Positions 43,539 to 51,517 of a stretch of 59,013 nt of DNA are shown here, in pieces. Numbering within the stretch: the stretch's first letter is position 1; each line of letters begins with the position of its first letter. The translations under genes were made by a program, and so were the position numbers. The DNA lies in contig NZ_KB893672.1 of NCBI RefSeq assembly GCF_000374165.1, forward strand, positions 1 through 59,013, in the 5' to 3' direction. Below the pieces are notes generated by a model. The model worked only from the letters and a program-made list of their open reading frames with translations. It had not been told where the DNA came from and made no database searches. The DNA is from Parafrankia elaeagni. Lineage in GTDB: Bacteria; Actinomycetota; Actinomycetes; Frankiales; Frankiaceae.

Positions 43539-45728
43539 TCAGGAGGTGGTGAGGATGACGAGTTGGCGGGTGGCGCGGGTCATCGCGACGTAGCGGTCGA
43601 CCGCGCCTTCGATGCCGTCGCCGAACGTCTGCGGGTCGACGAGGACGACCAGGTCGAACTCGAGTCCCTTCGCCAGCTCCGGCGTCAGCGACCGCACGCG
43701 GGACGTCCCCTCGAACGCGGGGTCGCCGATGACGCAGGCGATCCCGTCGGCGTGCGCGGCGAGCCAGGCGTCGAGGATCGAGCCCAGCTCCGAGGTGGAA
43801 CCGCGTACGACGGGGATGCCGCTGCTGCGGATGGACGTCGGCACGTTGGCGTCCGGGAGCGCGGCGCGGATGACCGGCTCGGCCTCCGTCATGACCTCCT
43901 CCGGCGTCCGGTAGTTGATGCTCAGCGAGGTCAGGGTGACCCGGTCGAGCCCGGCCCGCTCCAGCCGTTCCCGCCACGACTCGGTGAAGCCGTGCCTCGC
44001 CTGCGCCCTGTCTCCGACGATCGTGAAGCTGCGGGACGGGCAGCGCAGCAGCAGCATCTGCCACTCGGCGTCGGTCAGTTCCTGCGCCTCGTCCACGACG
44101 ATGTGCGCGAACGGGCCGGCGAGCAGGTCCGGGTCGGCTCTGGGCAGCGCGCTCTCGTCGACGAGGGCGTCCCGCAGGTCCTGCCCGTGCAGCATCGTGA
44201 TCGCCCCCTCGCCGTCCTCGTCGGACGCGAGCAGGTTGTCGATCACCCGGGACATGCGCTCGCGTTCCGCGGCGACGGAGGCGGTGTGCCGGCGCCGGCG
44301 CCGCGCCACCTCCGGGTCGCCGAGCCGCTGCCGCGCCGCGTCCAGGATCGGCAGGTCGGACACCGTCCAGGCCTTCGCCTGCGCCTGCGGGCGCTGCAGC
44401 TTCCGGACGTCCTCCGGACCGAGCCACGGAGCGCACCGGCGCAGGTAGGCGGGTACCGACCACAGGTCACTGACGAGGTCGGCCGCCTCGACCAGCGGCC
44501 AGGCGTTGTTGAACGCCGTGAGCAGAGTCTTGTTCCGCAGCAGCGACCTGCGCAGCAGCTGCTCCGGGGCGTCCCCGTCATGCCTGTCCACGAGGATCGT
44601 GAGCAGCTCCTCCAGGACGACGTCCCGCGCCTCGTTGTGCGGGACGTCGGGATCCGGCGCGTCGAAGGCCTCGGCCCAGTCGTCGGCGCTCAGCGGGATG
44701 TCGTTCCAGTGGGTGGCGACCGTCATCCCCCGGGCGGGGGGCTCCTCGTAGAACCGGACGGCCGCCTCGACCGCCCGCACCAGCTTCGCGGACGACTTCA
44801 GACGGGCCGCGTCCGGATCGGTCTCGACCCTCGCCGCGGCGCCCTCCGCCACCAGGTCCCGCAGCGTGCAGGTCTGCACACCCTCCTCCCCCAGACTGGG
44901 CAGGACGTCGGAGACGTAGGCCAGGTAGTGCTGGTGGGGGCCGACGAACAGCAGCCCGCCCCGGCGGTGGCCGAGCCGGGGGTCGGAGTAGAGCAGGTAG
45001 GCGGAGCGGTGCAGGGCGACGACCGTCTTGCCCGTACCCGGCCCGCCGTCGACGACGAGCGCGCCGTCGGACCCGGCGCGGATGATGGCGTCCTGGTCGG
45101 TCTGGATGGTGCCGAGCACGTCCCGCATCCGGGGCGAGCGGCTGCCGCCCAGGCTGGCGATGAAGGCGGACTGGTCGTCGAGCGCGGCATGCCCCTCGAA
45201 CCCGTCGGCGGCGAACACCTCGTCCCAGTAGTCGCTGATCCGTCCGCGGGTCCAGCGGTACCGTCGGCGGCTCGCCAGGCCCATCGGGTTCGCGTGCGTC
45301 GCGCCGAAGAACGGCTCGGCGGCGGGGGAGCGCCAGTCGAGCAGCAACCGACGTCCCGCACCGTCCGTCAGGCCGATCCGCCCGACGTACAGGGGCTCGG
45401 AGCCGAACACGCCGGTCGTGTCGTCCGTCCCCTCCATGCCGGCTGCGCCGACCATGTGGCCGAGGCACAGGTCCAGGCCGAAGCGGCGCAGGGTGCGCAG
45501 GCGCGCCGTCAGCCGGTAGACCTCCTGGTCACGGTCCAACGCCTGCTGGCCCGCGCCGCCGGGCGCCCTTCGCGCGATGTCGAGGCGGTCGGACAGGTCG
45601 GCGATCGACTGCTCGAGCGTCTCCGCGATGGCGGCGAAGTGCTGCTCGTCGGCGGCGATCAGCGCCGGCTCGGCCTTGGCTGCGAGGCGCTCGGGGAGGT
45701 CGAACGCGCTGGTGGTCAGGGGATTCAC
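43539..45728 (-). CDS. helR: RNA polymerase recycling helicase HelR
   Basis: This 729-residue superfamily 1 helicase of the HelD-like group opens NPLTTSAFDLPERLAAKAEPAL. It has coiled-coil regions early on, GRIGLTDGAGRRLLLDWRSPAAEPFF, Walker A DGGPGTGKTVVALHRSAYLLY, Walker B HIVVDEAQELTDAEW and a C-terminal motif VDRYVAMTRATRQLV. This pattern is that of actinobacterial HelR, which pulls rifamycin off RNA polymerase and gives drug tolerance. GTG at 45728 is preferred (GGAG upstream, standard N-terminus) over the longer frame to 45809. HelR genes are often controlled by a rifamycin-associated palindrome; I could not recognise one in the 300 bases upstream. Confidence 0.9.
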   Translation of the reverse strand: MNPLTTSAFDLPERLAAKAEPALIAADEQHFAAIAETLEQSIADLSDRLDIARRAPGGAGQQALDRDQEVYRLTARLRTLRRFGLDLCLGHMVGAAGMEGTDDTTGVFGSEPLYVGRIGLTDGAGRRLLLDWRSPAAEPFFGATHANPMGLASRRRYRWTRGRISDYWDEVFAADGFEGHAALDDQSAFIASLGGSRSPRMRDVLGTIQTDQDAIIRAGSDGALVVDGGPGTGKTVVALHRSAYLLYSDPRLGHRRGGLLFVGPHQHYLAYVSDVLPSLGEEGVQTCTLRDLVAEGAAARVETDPDAARLKSSAKLVRAVEAAVRFYEEPPARGMTVATHWNDIPLSADDWAEAFDAPDPDVPHNEARDVVLEELLTILVDRHDGDAPEQLLRRSLLRNKTLLTAFNNAWPLVEAADLVSDLWSVPAYLRRCAPWLGPEDVRKLQRPQAQAKAWTVSDLPILDAARQRLGDPEVARRRRRHTASVAAERERMSRVIDNLLASDEDGEGAITMLHGQDLRDALVDESALPRADPDLLAGPFAHIVVDEAQELTDAEWQMLLLRCPSRSFTIVGDRAQARHGFTESWRERLERAGLDRVTLTSLSINYRTPEEVMTEAEPVIRAALPDANVPTSIRSSGIPVVRGSTSELGSILDAWLAAHADGIACVIGDPAFEGTSRVRSLTPELAKGLEFDLVVLVDPQTFGDGIEGAVDRYVAMTRATRQLVILTTS

Positions 45729-45790
45729 GTAATGAGCTCCGTTGTGAGGTCGCTGGCAGCCGTTGCGCATGGCAGGGCGCCTGGACCGGC

Positions 45791-45858
45791 GTGACGAATG
45801 TGGCGGCATGACGAATGTGGCGGCGTGGCGAATGTGGCGGCGTGGCGAATCTGGTGGC
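45791..45858. repeat. 17-bp tandem repeat, four copies, upstream of helR
   Basis: Four near-identical units of GTGACGAATGTGGCGGC lie head to tail 60 to 130 bases before the helR start. The length is not a multiple of three and the region is non-coding. They could be regulator sites or a simple minisatellite. Confidence 0.85.
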
Positions 45859-46326
45859 CAGTAGCCGTGGCGAGCAGAGCTTCGCCTGGTGTGGAGCCGT
45901 GGCCGTTGTGGGTTCAGGTCACCCGACCTGGTAAGTCCTCTGGTTCCGGGCCTGGGTGGCCCCTGCTCGGCGGGCTCGCCTGGTTACACGATCTCCCATG
46001 GGTCACGGTGACACCGGCCGCCTTTCCCTGCCGACCGTGTCCCGGCAGACCTGCCGCCGACGGCGGCGTCTCCCCGGCCACCGGCGCACGCACCGACGGG
46101 CCGGACGGTACAGGTGGCGCGCCGACGTCTGCCGACCGCTGCGTGAAATCCTCGTCGGGCGGCGCACCCCCGTACGTCCGCGCCGCGCCCGCAACCGCGC
46201 CGCGAGCCACCACCGTCGGCTCGACGCCACCGCGCGATCCGTACGTCGACAACGACACCCGCATTAAGTGATTCCCGCTTCCGTAGTTCCGGCCCCGGCC
46301 AGCGATTCTGAGGTACGAACCGCGTC
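45859..46326. other. Non-coding stretch between helR and tspO
   Basis: Several long frames are open here because of the base composition, but none has a ribosome binding site, domain or credible start. Nothing could be assigned apart from the flanking repeats and promoter. Confidence 0.5.
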
Positions 46327-46355
46327 TTGACGCAAGCCCCCCAGTCTGCTATATC
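46327..46355 (+). promoter_or_regulatory. Predicted promoter of the tspO transcript
   Basis: TTGACG (46327-46332), a 17-base spacer and TATATC (46350-46355) form one of the best promoters in the window. Transcription should start near 46362, leaving a leader of about 380 bases before tspO. Confidence 0.75.
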
Positions 46356-46367
46356 TTAGAGGTGGAC

Positions 46368-46383
46368 GAGAGGATTACCTCTC
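46368..46383 (+). promoter_or_regulatory. Hairpin at the 5' end of the tspO leader
   Basis: GAGAGG-ATTA-CCTCTC is a perfect six-base stem with a four-base loop, about six bases after the expected transcription start. It could stabilise the RNA or act as an operator. Confidence 0.6.
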
Positions 46384-46414
46384 CCATCGGTGTCATCTGC
46401 AAAAGCGCAAAATC

Positions 46415-46515
46415 TCTGGGTGAATATCCTCTGGGTGAATAGTGTCCCCAGTCGCGCTGTCCCCAGTCGCGCGGCACTCCTGGGGGTTGGAAATTTTGAC
46501 GCGATAAAGTTTATC
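46415..46515. repeat. 15-bp repeats and AT-rich palindrome in the tspO leader
   Basis: TCTGGGTGAATA occurs at 46415 and 46430, and TGTCCCCAGTCGCGC twice in tandem at 46443-46472, all with a 15-bp period. GATAAA-G-TTTATC at 46503-46515 is a perfect palindrome. This stretch is distinctly AT-richer than its surroundings. Confidence 0.75.
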
Positions 46516-46740
46516 CCTTTCGCCTGGTGTGTTTTTTGGTGTTATGGGAACGCGGCCGAAATGATGGCGGTCAAGGTCGGTGCGCCCCAGGCACCGATGC
46601 ATCTCGGGCCGCTACCGGAAATGCTCTTCCCGGCGCAGGCTCTGGGAGCCGGGCCTGCGCCTCCGTGCAGATCGCGACCGCGGATCGGCCCCGTCGGCCG
46701 GCCGACGGGCAAGCCTCGCTCCAGCGGGTACCAGAGCAGG

Positions 46741-47214
46741 ATGAGGAGCCTGACCTTGGCCAGGACGAGCCTGGCAACAGTGGTGGCCGCCGGGGTCGGC
46801 GCGGTCGCGACAAGCCCCGACTCGGCCTGGTACCTGTCGCTGGACAAGCCCGCCTGGCAGCCGCCCCGCGCAGCGTTTCCCGCGGTCTGGACGCCGCTCT
46901 ACGCCCTGACTGCCCTCGCCGCTGCCCAGGCGCTGGACAGCAGCACCGGCGATGACCAGCGCGGGCGGCTCTGGCGGGCATACGGCATCGATCTGGCCCT
47001 GAACGCGGCCTGGACGCCGCTGTTCTTCCGGGCCCGGCGCCCTCACCTCGCGCTCGCGGAGATCGTCGTCCTGGACGCGGCCAATGTCGCCCTCCTGCTC
47101 AGGGCCTGGCGAGCCGACCGTCTCGCCGGGGCGGCCCTGCTGCCGTACCTCGCCTGGACCGGCTTCGCCACCGCGCTGAACGCCGCGATCGCCGTCCGCA
47201 ACCCCGGCCGCTGA
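46741..47214 (+). CDS. TspO/MBR family membrane protein
   Basis: This 157-residue, five-helix membrane protein matches the TspO (tryptophan-rich sensory protein) family. Landmarks are SAWYLSLDKPAWQPPRAAFP (the conserved WY..L.KP.WxPP loop), VWTPLYALTALAA, LNAAWTPLFF and a PYLAWTGFATALN ending. TspO proteins bind porphyrins or cholesterol-like ligands and act in tetrapyrrole and stress handling. ATG at 46741 gives the standard family length. The frame is open as far as 46390, but the extra residues have no family similarity, so that part is leader. Confidence 0.9.
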   Translation: MRSLTLARTSLATVVAAGVGAVATSPDSAWYLSLDKPAWQPPRAAFPAVWTPLYALTALAAAQALDSSTGDDQRGRLWRAYGIDLALNAAWTPLFFRARRPHLALAEIVVLDAANVALLLRAWRADRLAGAALLPYLAWTGFATALNAAIAVRNPGR

Positions 47215-47319
47215 CAGTGCCCACGGACGCGAGGCGCCACGCGGCGTCTCCGGGCGCTCAGGAGCGTGACGCGTACCGAGCCACCCTCGGGCACCTGTCG
47301 CCGGTCGACGGGTGCGTGC

Positions 47320-47988
47320 TCATCGATGGGCGTCCTCGCCGTCGCCGACGAAGTCGAAGAGCCGAAGGTCCGGCAGGTACGGCAACGTCGGTCCGACCAG
47401 CCGATGGGTTCCGACACCGATCAGAAAACCGTCCTCGCCGTCGAAGCCCACCTCCTCGAATCCCGCGTCGGCGAACCAGGACCGTATGGAGGGAGTGAGA
47501 TCGGGCGAACGGCGATGACGTGTCCAGATCACGGTCGCGCCGGGCCGACACAGCCTGCGCAGCTGCTCGACGGTGTGCCGCACGTCGGCGTCGCCGAGGT
47601 TGCCGAACACCCCGCAGACCAGAGCGAGGTGCGCCGGCGCGACGCCCTCGTACATGCCGGTGCCCGAAGCGTCGCCGACCACGATCTCGACCCCGCCCAG
47701 CCCGGCGGAACGTGCTTTGTGCCCGGCGTCGGCGGCGAGTGCGGGGTCGAGTTCCACCAGCCGGGCCCGCACATCGTCGCGACGTGGATGGTCAGCCAGT
47801 ACACCGAGAATGTCCCGGCCCTGGCCGGCACACATGCTCAGTACACGGATCTCTCCCTCCGGCTGCGCGTCCAACGTCTGCCGGATGCGCCGCTGGACGA
47901 GAGCGAGGCGCCGGTGCAGGGACGACCCCGCGACGTCGTACTGCCGGTGCCAGCCGACCCAGTGGCGTTCGGGAGCAGAGTCATCCAT
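47320..47988 (-). CDS. Class I SAM-dependent methyltransferase
   Basis: This 222-residue protein has motif I VLSMCAGQGRDILGVLADH near residue 50, an acidic post-I strand (ARLVELDPAL) and motif II around GVEIVVGDASGTG. LVCGVFGNLGDADV and a LCRPGATVIWTRHRR stretch follow. The whole length fits a compact methyltransferase. ATG at 47988 has GAAGGG upstream. The substrate is unknown. Its end faces tspO; the two converge with about 105 bases between. Confidence 0.88.
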   Translation of the reverse strand: MDDSAPERHWVGWHRQYDVAGSSLHRRLALVQRRIRQTLDAQPEGEIRVLSMCAGQGRDILGVLADHPRRDDVRARLVELDPALAADAGHKARSAGLGGVEIVVGDASGTGMYEGVAPAHLALVCGVFGNLGDADVRHTVEQLRRLCRPGATVIWTRHRRSPDLTPSIRSWFADAGFEEVGFDGEDGFLIGVGTHRLVGPTLPYLPDLRLFDFVGDGEDAHR

Positions 47989-48358
47989 CTGTATCCCTTC
48001 CTCGGTCGGTCCAGTATGGGTGCAGGACGCGCATCGTCCCCGGGAGATTTACTACGAGCTGGTTCCGCCGCTGCACGCCCGGCCGCCCGAATCCGGACGT
48101 GAGCCGCAGTCCGCGCTCCCGGTACCGCCGCCGTGGCGTGCGTCCGCAACGGGTACCACCGTCACGATGCGCACGGGTCGGGGCCTCCTCGGTGATCTGC
48201 GGACCGGTCGGCGGAAAGCGTCCACCACGGGCCGGGCCGGGTAGGTCTCCCGGGTACAGCCAGGGGCAGTGTCGAGGGGAGATTGCCGTGCGTGTCGGCC
48301 TGTCCTTCTGAGGGTGGCTCTGGCGCGCGGGGTGACGGCTAGAGTGTTCGAAAAGTGG
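47989..48358. other. Non-coding stretch, nothing assigned
   Basis: No gene was found between the methyltransferase start and the promoter at 48359. Open frames on both strands are Arg/Pro-rich and lack starts with ribosome binding sites. Confidence 0.5.
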
Positions 48359-48387
48359 TTGACTGATCTCTGACGGTGACGTATATC
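48359..48387 (+). promoter_or_regulatory. Predicted promoter of the epimerase-like gene
   Basis: TTGACT (48359-48364), a 17-base spacer and TATATC (48382-48387) form a strong match. It has the same -10 and nearly the same -35 as the tspO promoter. The coding start follows after about 75 bases. Confidence 0.75.
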
Positions 48388-48469
48388 TGCCGGGGTCGCG
48401 TGAAGGTGGCGAGGATGCCGGCGATCCGGCGGACAGGCCACGGTTCACCCGCTCGTGTGAAGGAGAGCA

Positions 48470-49558
48470 GTGCGAATGGCGAGGATCGCTCTGTTCGGGG
48501 CAACCGGGTATCTCGGCGCGGCGACAGCGGCCGAGCTGCGGCGCCGCGGCCACGACGTCACGCCGCTGCGGGCGGTTCGCCTCCTGGTTCCACCTGGTCG
48601 CCGCGGGGCCTCCTCCGGGCAGCTCGCGGCCCCGGCGACGGTTGAGGAGACCGCTGAGCAGGTGACGGAGCAGGTTGACGGCGTCGCGCTGGACCTGCTC
48701 GACCACGACGCCGTCGTCAACGCGGCCGGCCTGCCCTCGGCCCGGCAGCGGACTGTCGACGAGCTCCACGGCGCGAACGCGGCCTGGCCGCTGCTGCTGG
48801 CCCTGGCCTGTGCGGAGGCCGGCGTGCCGCAGCTGATCCATCTCAGCTCGGTCGCGGTCCAGGGCCTGGCGCCGGTGCTGGACGAGCGCGGCACCTTCTC
48901 GCCGGTCGACGAGTACGGCGTGTCCCGGATGAGAGGCGAACAGCTGCTGGCCGCGATCCGCGACCGCGACCGCGACGGCGACCCGCAGATAACCATCTAC
49001 CGCATTCCTTCGCTCTACGGGGCTGGCCGGCGTCCCTCCTACCCGCTCGCGTCGTTCCCGCGGCGGTTGCCCCTGGTCATGGTGGGCGGCGGCAGTCAAC
49101 CGGTGGCCGCGGCACACGTCGGCGCCGTCGCGGCGGGGGTCGCCACCCTCGTCGGTGCGGCCGACCCGCCGGCGGTGGTGACACACCCGGCCGAAGGCCA
49201 CACCGTGCGTTCGATCTACCAGGCGTTCGAGCCGGGACGTCCCGTCCTGCGGGTGCCGGGCATCGCCCTCAGGGCCGGGATGGACGTGCTCGCCAGGTTC
49301 GGCCCTGACACGCGAGCGGCCGTGATCCGCCGCCGGCTCGGGCTTGCCCTCCGCGGCCAGCGCCAGGCCGCCAGCTGGTTCGCGGAGCATCCTCCCGCGC
49401 TTCCAACCGATCAGACCGATCAGACCGATCAGACCGATCAGACCGATCGGACCGATCGGACCGATCGGACCGATCGGACCGATCCGGCTGCAGCGGAACC
49501 GGCGGCCCCGGCGCCGGAACCGGCGGGTGTGACCAGCCTTCGTAGTTCACCGGAATGA
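48470..49558 (+). CDS. NAD-dependent epimerase/dehydratase-like protein with repeat tail
   Basis: The product is 362 residues. It begins with a Rossmann motif ARIALFGATGYLGAATAAELRRRGH, has DAVVNAAG, the QLIHLSSVAVQG strand, an EYGVSRMRGEQ YxxxK-type site and a YRIPSLYGAG loop. The extended-SDR fold is clear; the sugar or lipid substrate is not. GTG at 48470 lies five bases after AGGAG; ATG at 48476 is an alternative. After residue 308 comes a tail of TDQ and TDR repeats made by a 9-bp tandem repeat, then a Pro/Ala-rich end. Confidence 0.85.
   Translation: MRMARIALFGATGYLGAATAAELRRRGHDVTPLRAVRLLVPPGRRGASSGQLAAPATVEETAEQVTEQVDGVALDLLDHDAVVNAAGLPSARQRTVDELHGANAAWPLLLALACAEAGVPQLIHLSSVAVQGLAPVLDERGTFSPVDEYGVSRMRGEQLLAAIRDRDRDGDPQITIYRIPSLYGAGRRPSYPLASFPRRLPLVMVGGGSQPVAAAHVGAVAAGVATLVGAADPPAVVTHPAEGHTVRSIYQAFEPGRPVLRVPGIALRAGMDVLARFGPDTRAAVIRRRLGLALRGQRQAASWFAEHPPALPTDQTDQTDQTDQTDRTDRTDRTDRTDPAAAEPAAPAPEPAGVTSLRSSPE
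49406..49483. repeat. 9-bp tandem repeat, eight copies, in the epimerase gene
   Basis: Four copies of ACCGATCAG are followed by four of ACCGATCGG and a partial unit. They encode TDQ four times and TDR four times. All units keep the frame, and the two blocks differ by one base (A to G). Confidence 0.95.
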
Positions 49559-49755
49559 CCGTGGGGGTGGACGCACGAGTGTGTAGAGACCGAGCGCCTC
49601 GGCCGCCCTGAGGCTGTAGGACGGACAGCCCGTGACCGGGAACCGCACCGCGGGTGCCGCCCTCGCTTCGACCGGTCGCCGGCGATGCAAAAATCGTCGC
49701 TCATGGTGGTTCTGCACGATCGAGTACCGGGTCCGCCGGCCGGACGGCCTCCGGT

Positions 49756-50238
49756 ATGACCGCGCTCGTGGTCATCGGGGTCAGTGGCTGCGGCAAGTCC
49801 ACCCTCGCGTCGGCCGTCGCCGAGCGGTTGGGACGTCCCTTCCTGGAAGGGGACGACCTGCACCCGCCGGCGAACCGGGCGAAGATGACCGCCGGTTCCG
49901 CGCTGACCGACGACGACCGGTGGCCGTGGCTGCACGCCGTCCGTGACTGGATGGCCACGTGCACCGACGGTGTCGTCGCCTGCTCGGCGCTGCGCCGCAG
50001 CTACCGCGACCTGCTGCGGACGGCGGGGGACGTCCTGTTCGTGCACGTCGACGTGCCCGAGCCGGAACTGCGCCGGCGGCTCGCCGAACGCCGCGGCCAC
50101 TGGATGCCCGCCACTCTGCTCGACTCGCAGCTGGCCGTGCTCGAACCCCTCGGCCCCGACGAGGGCGTCACCGTCGACGGCCAGCTCCCCCCGGAACGGC
50201 TCACCGACCAGCTGGCGACCCTGGTGCGGCCGGGGTAA
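49756..50238 (+). CDS. gntK: Gluconokinase
   Basis: This 160-residue enzyme phosphorylates gluconate to 6-phosphogluconate, feeding the pentose phosphate pathway. Walker A GVSGCGKSTLASAVAERLG is at the N-terminus. Next comes the family motif EGDDLHPPANRAKMTAGSALTDDDRWPWL, and the SALRRSYRDLLR segment binds substrate. It ends with a HWMPATLLDSQLAVLEPL stretch. The length is normal. ATG at 49756 puts the P-loop near residue 9; the upstream open frame to 49654 is not conserved. No gluconate permease or regulator is adjacent. Confidence 0.93.
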   Translation: MTALVVIGVSGCGKSTLASAVAERLGRPFLEGDDLHPPANRAKMTAGSALTDDDRWPWLHAVRDWMATCTDGVVACSALRRSYRDLLRTAGDVLFVHVDVPEPELRRRLAERRGHWMPATLLDSQLAVLEPLGPDEGVTVDGQLPPERLTDQLATLVRPG

Positions 50239-50370
50239 CGTCCCCCGGGCCCGCGGCCCGCGGCCCGCGCCGTGGTCGGGCCTATGCCGCAGGTGGGGAC
50301 AGGAGTACCGTCCTCACCTGCCCGTCTGGCGCAGGGGTGAGCCGGCGGACGTCGGTATCGGGGGGCTCGC

Positions 50371-50970
50371 ATGTACCGTCCTGCCATCAGTCGCGTCCGT
50401 GTCGTCACACGCGTGGCCCTGCTGACATTCATGATCTTCGCGTCGCTCGGCCTGGCCGGCTGCGGTGCCTCCGCTGACGACGAGGCGACAGCGTCGCCGC
50501 CGTCGACCGCGGAGTCCGCGGGAGCGCCAGGCGGCGGCAACTCCGGCAGACGGACCGCCGACGGTGATGTGGCGATGACCGCCGCGACGGCGGCGTCATC
50601 CGACGGCACAGCGAATCCCTGCGGCATCATCTCGCGGGCGGAGGCCGAGCAGCTTGCGGGAACTCCGCTGGCCGGCGCGGAGGCGGTGGACGAGACCTGC
50701 ACCTACGTCGCGCCGCCGGACGGTCCGACCGCCCAGGTCGAAGTCCGCGTCGGGGAGACGGCGCAGAACTACTACGCCGCCGAGCGCGACACCGGGCACC
50801 AGCTCCAGCCGCTGCCCGGCGTCGGTGACGAGACCTTTGTCGGGGACTACGCCGTCTTCGTCACCGAGGACGGCTTCTCCGTCTCCGTCAGCCTGGTACG
50901 CAGCAACGACCCCGCGGAGAACCGCGGCTCTCTCGAGGACCTGGCCCGCACGGTCGCCGGCCGCCTCTGA
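50371..50970 (+). CDS. Lipoprotein, DUF3558-like
   Basis: This is a 199-residue secreted lipoprotein. The signal peptide VALLTFMIFASLGLAGC ends in a good lipobox, followed by a Ser/Gly linker. The domain starts NPCGIISRAEAEQLAGTPL and contains CTYVAPPDG, which resembles DUF3558-type proteins with their two cysteines. RBS-like GGGGG lies before the ATG. The function is unknown. The broken FrnE/DsbA gene begins directly after its stop, on the other strand. Confidence 0.8.
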   Translation: MYRPAISRVRVVTRVALLTFMIFASLGLAGCGASADDEATASPPSTAESAGAPGGGNSGRRTADGDVAMTAATAASSDGTANPCGIISRAEAEQLAGTPLAGAEAVDETCTYVAPPDGPTAQVEVRVGETAQNYYAAERDTGHQLQPLPGVGDETFVGDYAVFVTEDGFSVSVSLVRSNDPAENRGSLEDLARTVAGRL

Positions 50971-50971
50971 C

Positions 50972-51373
50972 CCCGTCGACGGCGGCGCCGTCCACCAGGG
51001 CGGCGCGCAGGAGACGGTCCTGCGCGCCGTCGGCGAGGCCGTGGGCGTCCGCGAAGTGGATGAGACGGTGCGCGTCGAAGGTGTTGGCGGTGACGGCCTG
51101 GTCGAGGCGGTAGGCCAGGCCCTCCGCGGCGGCCAGCGCGGTCACGCGGTCATTCATCGCCGCGGCCTCCGCCGGGCTGACGCCGTACTTGCCCGTCAGC
51201 ATCTGCGAGGTCGGGATGTTCTCACCGCGCCGCTGTGTGGGATCGAGCTGGAAGCTGCGCCAGACGACCTCGACCTCGCCCGCGTGCTCGTACGAGTCGA
51301 GTGCCTTCTCCAGCCGCCGCTTGCCGATGTAGCACCACGGGCAGACGACGTCCGACCACACTTCGACCTTCAC
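50972..51373 (-). pseudogene. FrnE/DsbA-type thiol oxidoreductase, C-terminal third missing
   Basis: The frame starts well at 51373 (MKVEVWSDVVCPWCYIGKRR, with the CPWC active site) and matches FrnE-like DsbA proteins up to DRLLRAALVDG, about residue 130. The last 80 to 100 residues of the family are missing. Downstream, the frame simply reads the antisense of the lipoprotein gene until 50888. Homology ends within a few bases of that gene's stop codon, so a deletion removed the 3' end. The product, if made, would lack part of the thioredoxin fold. Confidence 0.75.
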
Positions 51374-51517
51374 GGTGCGTCACCTTTCCTTGCCCTGGGC
51401 CGTCAGCGGCGGCGACAACATCGCCACTCGGACAATTCCGCCGGGCCGGGCAACCGATCACGGTCACGAAACGACTTCACCGCGGGAGGGGACCCGACTC
51501 GACGGAGAGCCCAACAC

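Noticed and set aside
45729..45790. Rifamycin-associated palindrome expected near helR
   Set aside because: Only an imperfect TGCGCA-centred sequence was seen; the arms do not pair, so no site is claimed.
45914..46264. Open frames of 116-157 codons on both strands between helR and tspO
   Set aside because: They are Pro/Arg/Gly-rich, lack ribosome binding sites and domains, and mirror each other as expected from base composition.
46390..46740. In-frame N-terminal extension of tspO starting at GTG 46390
   Set aside because: The extra 117 residues have no similarity to TspO proteins and no ribosome binding site; the region fits a transcript leader better.
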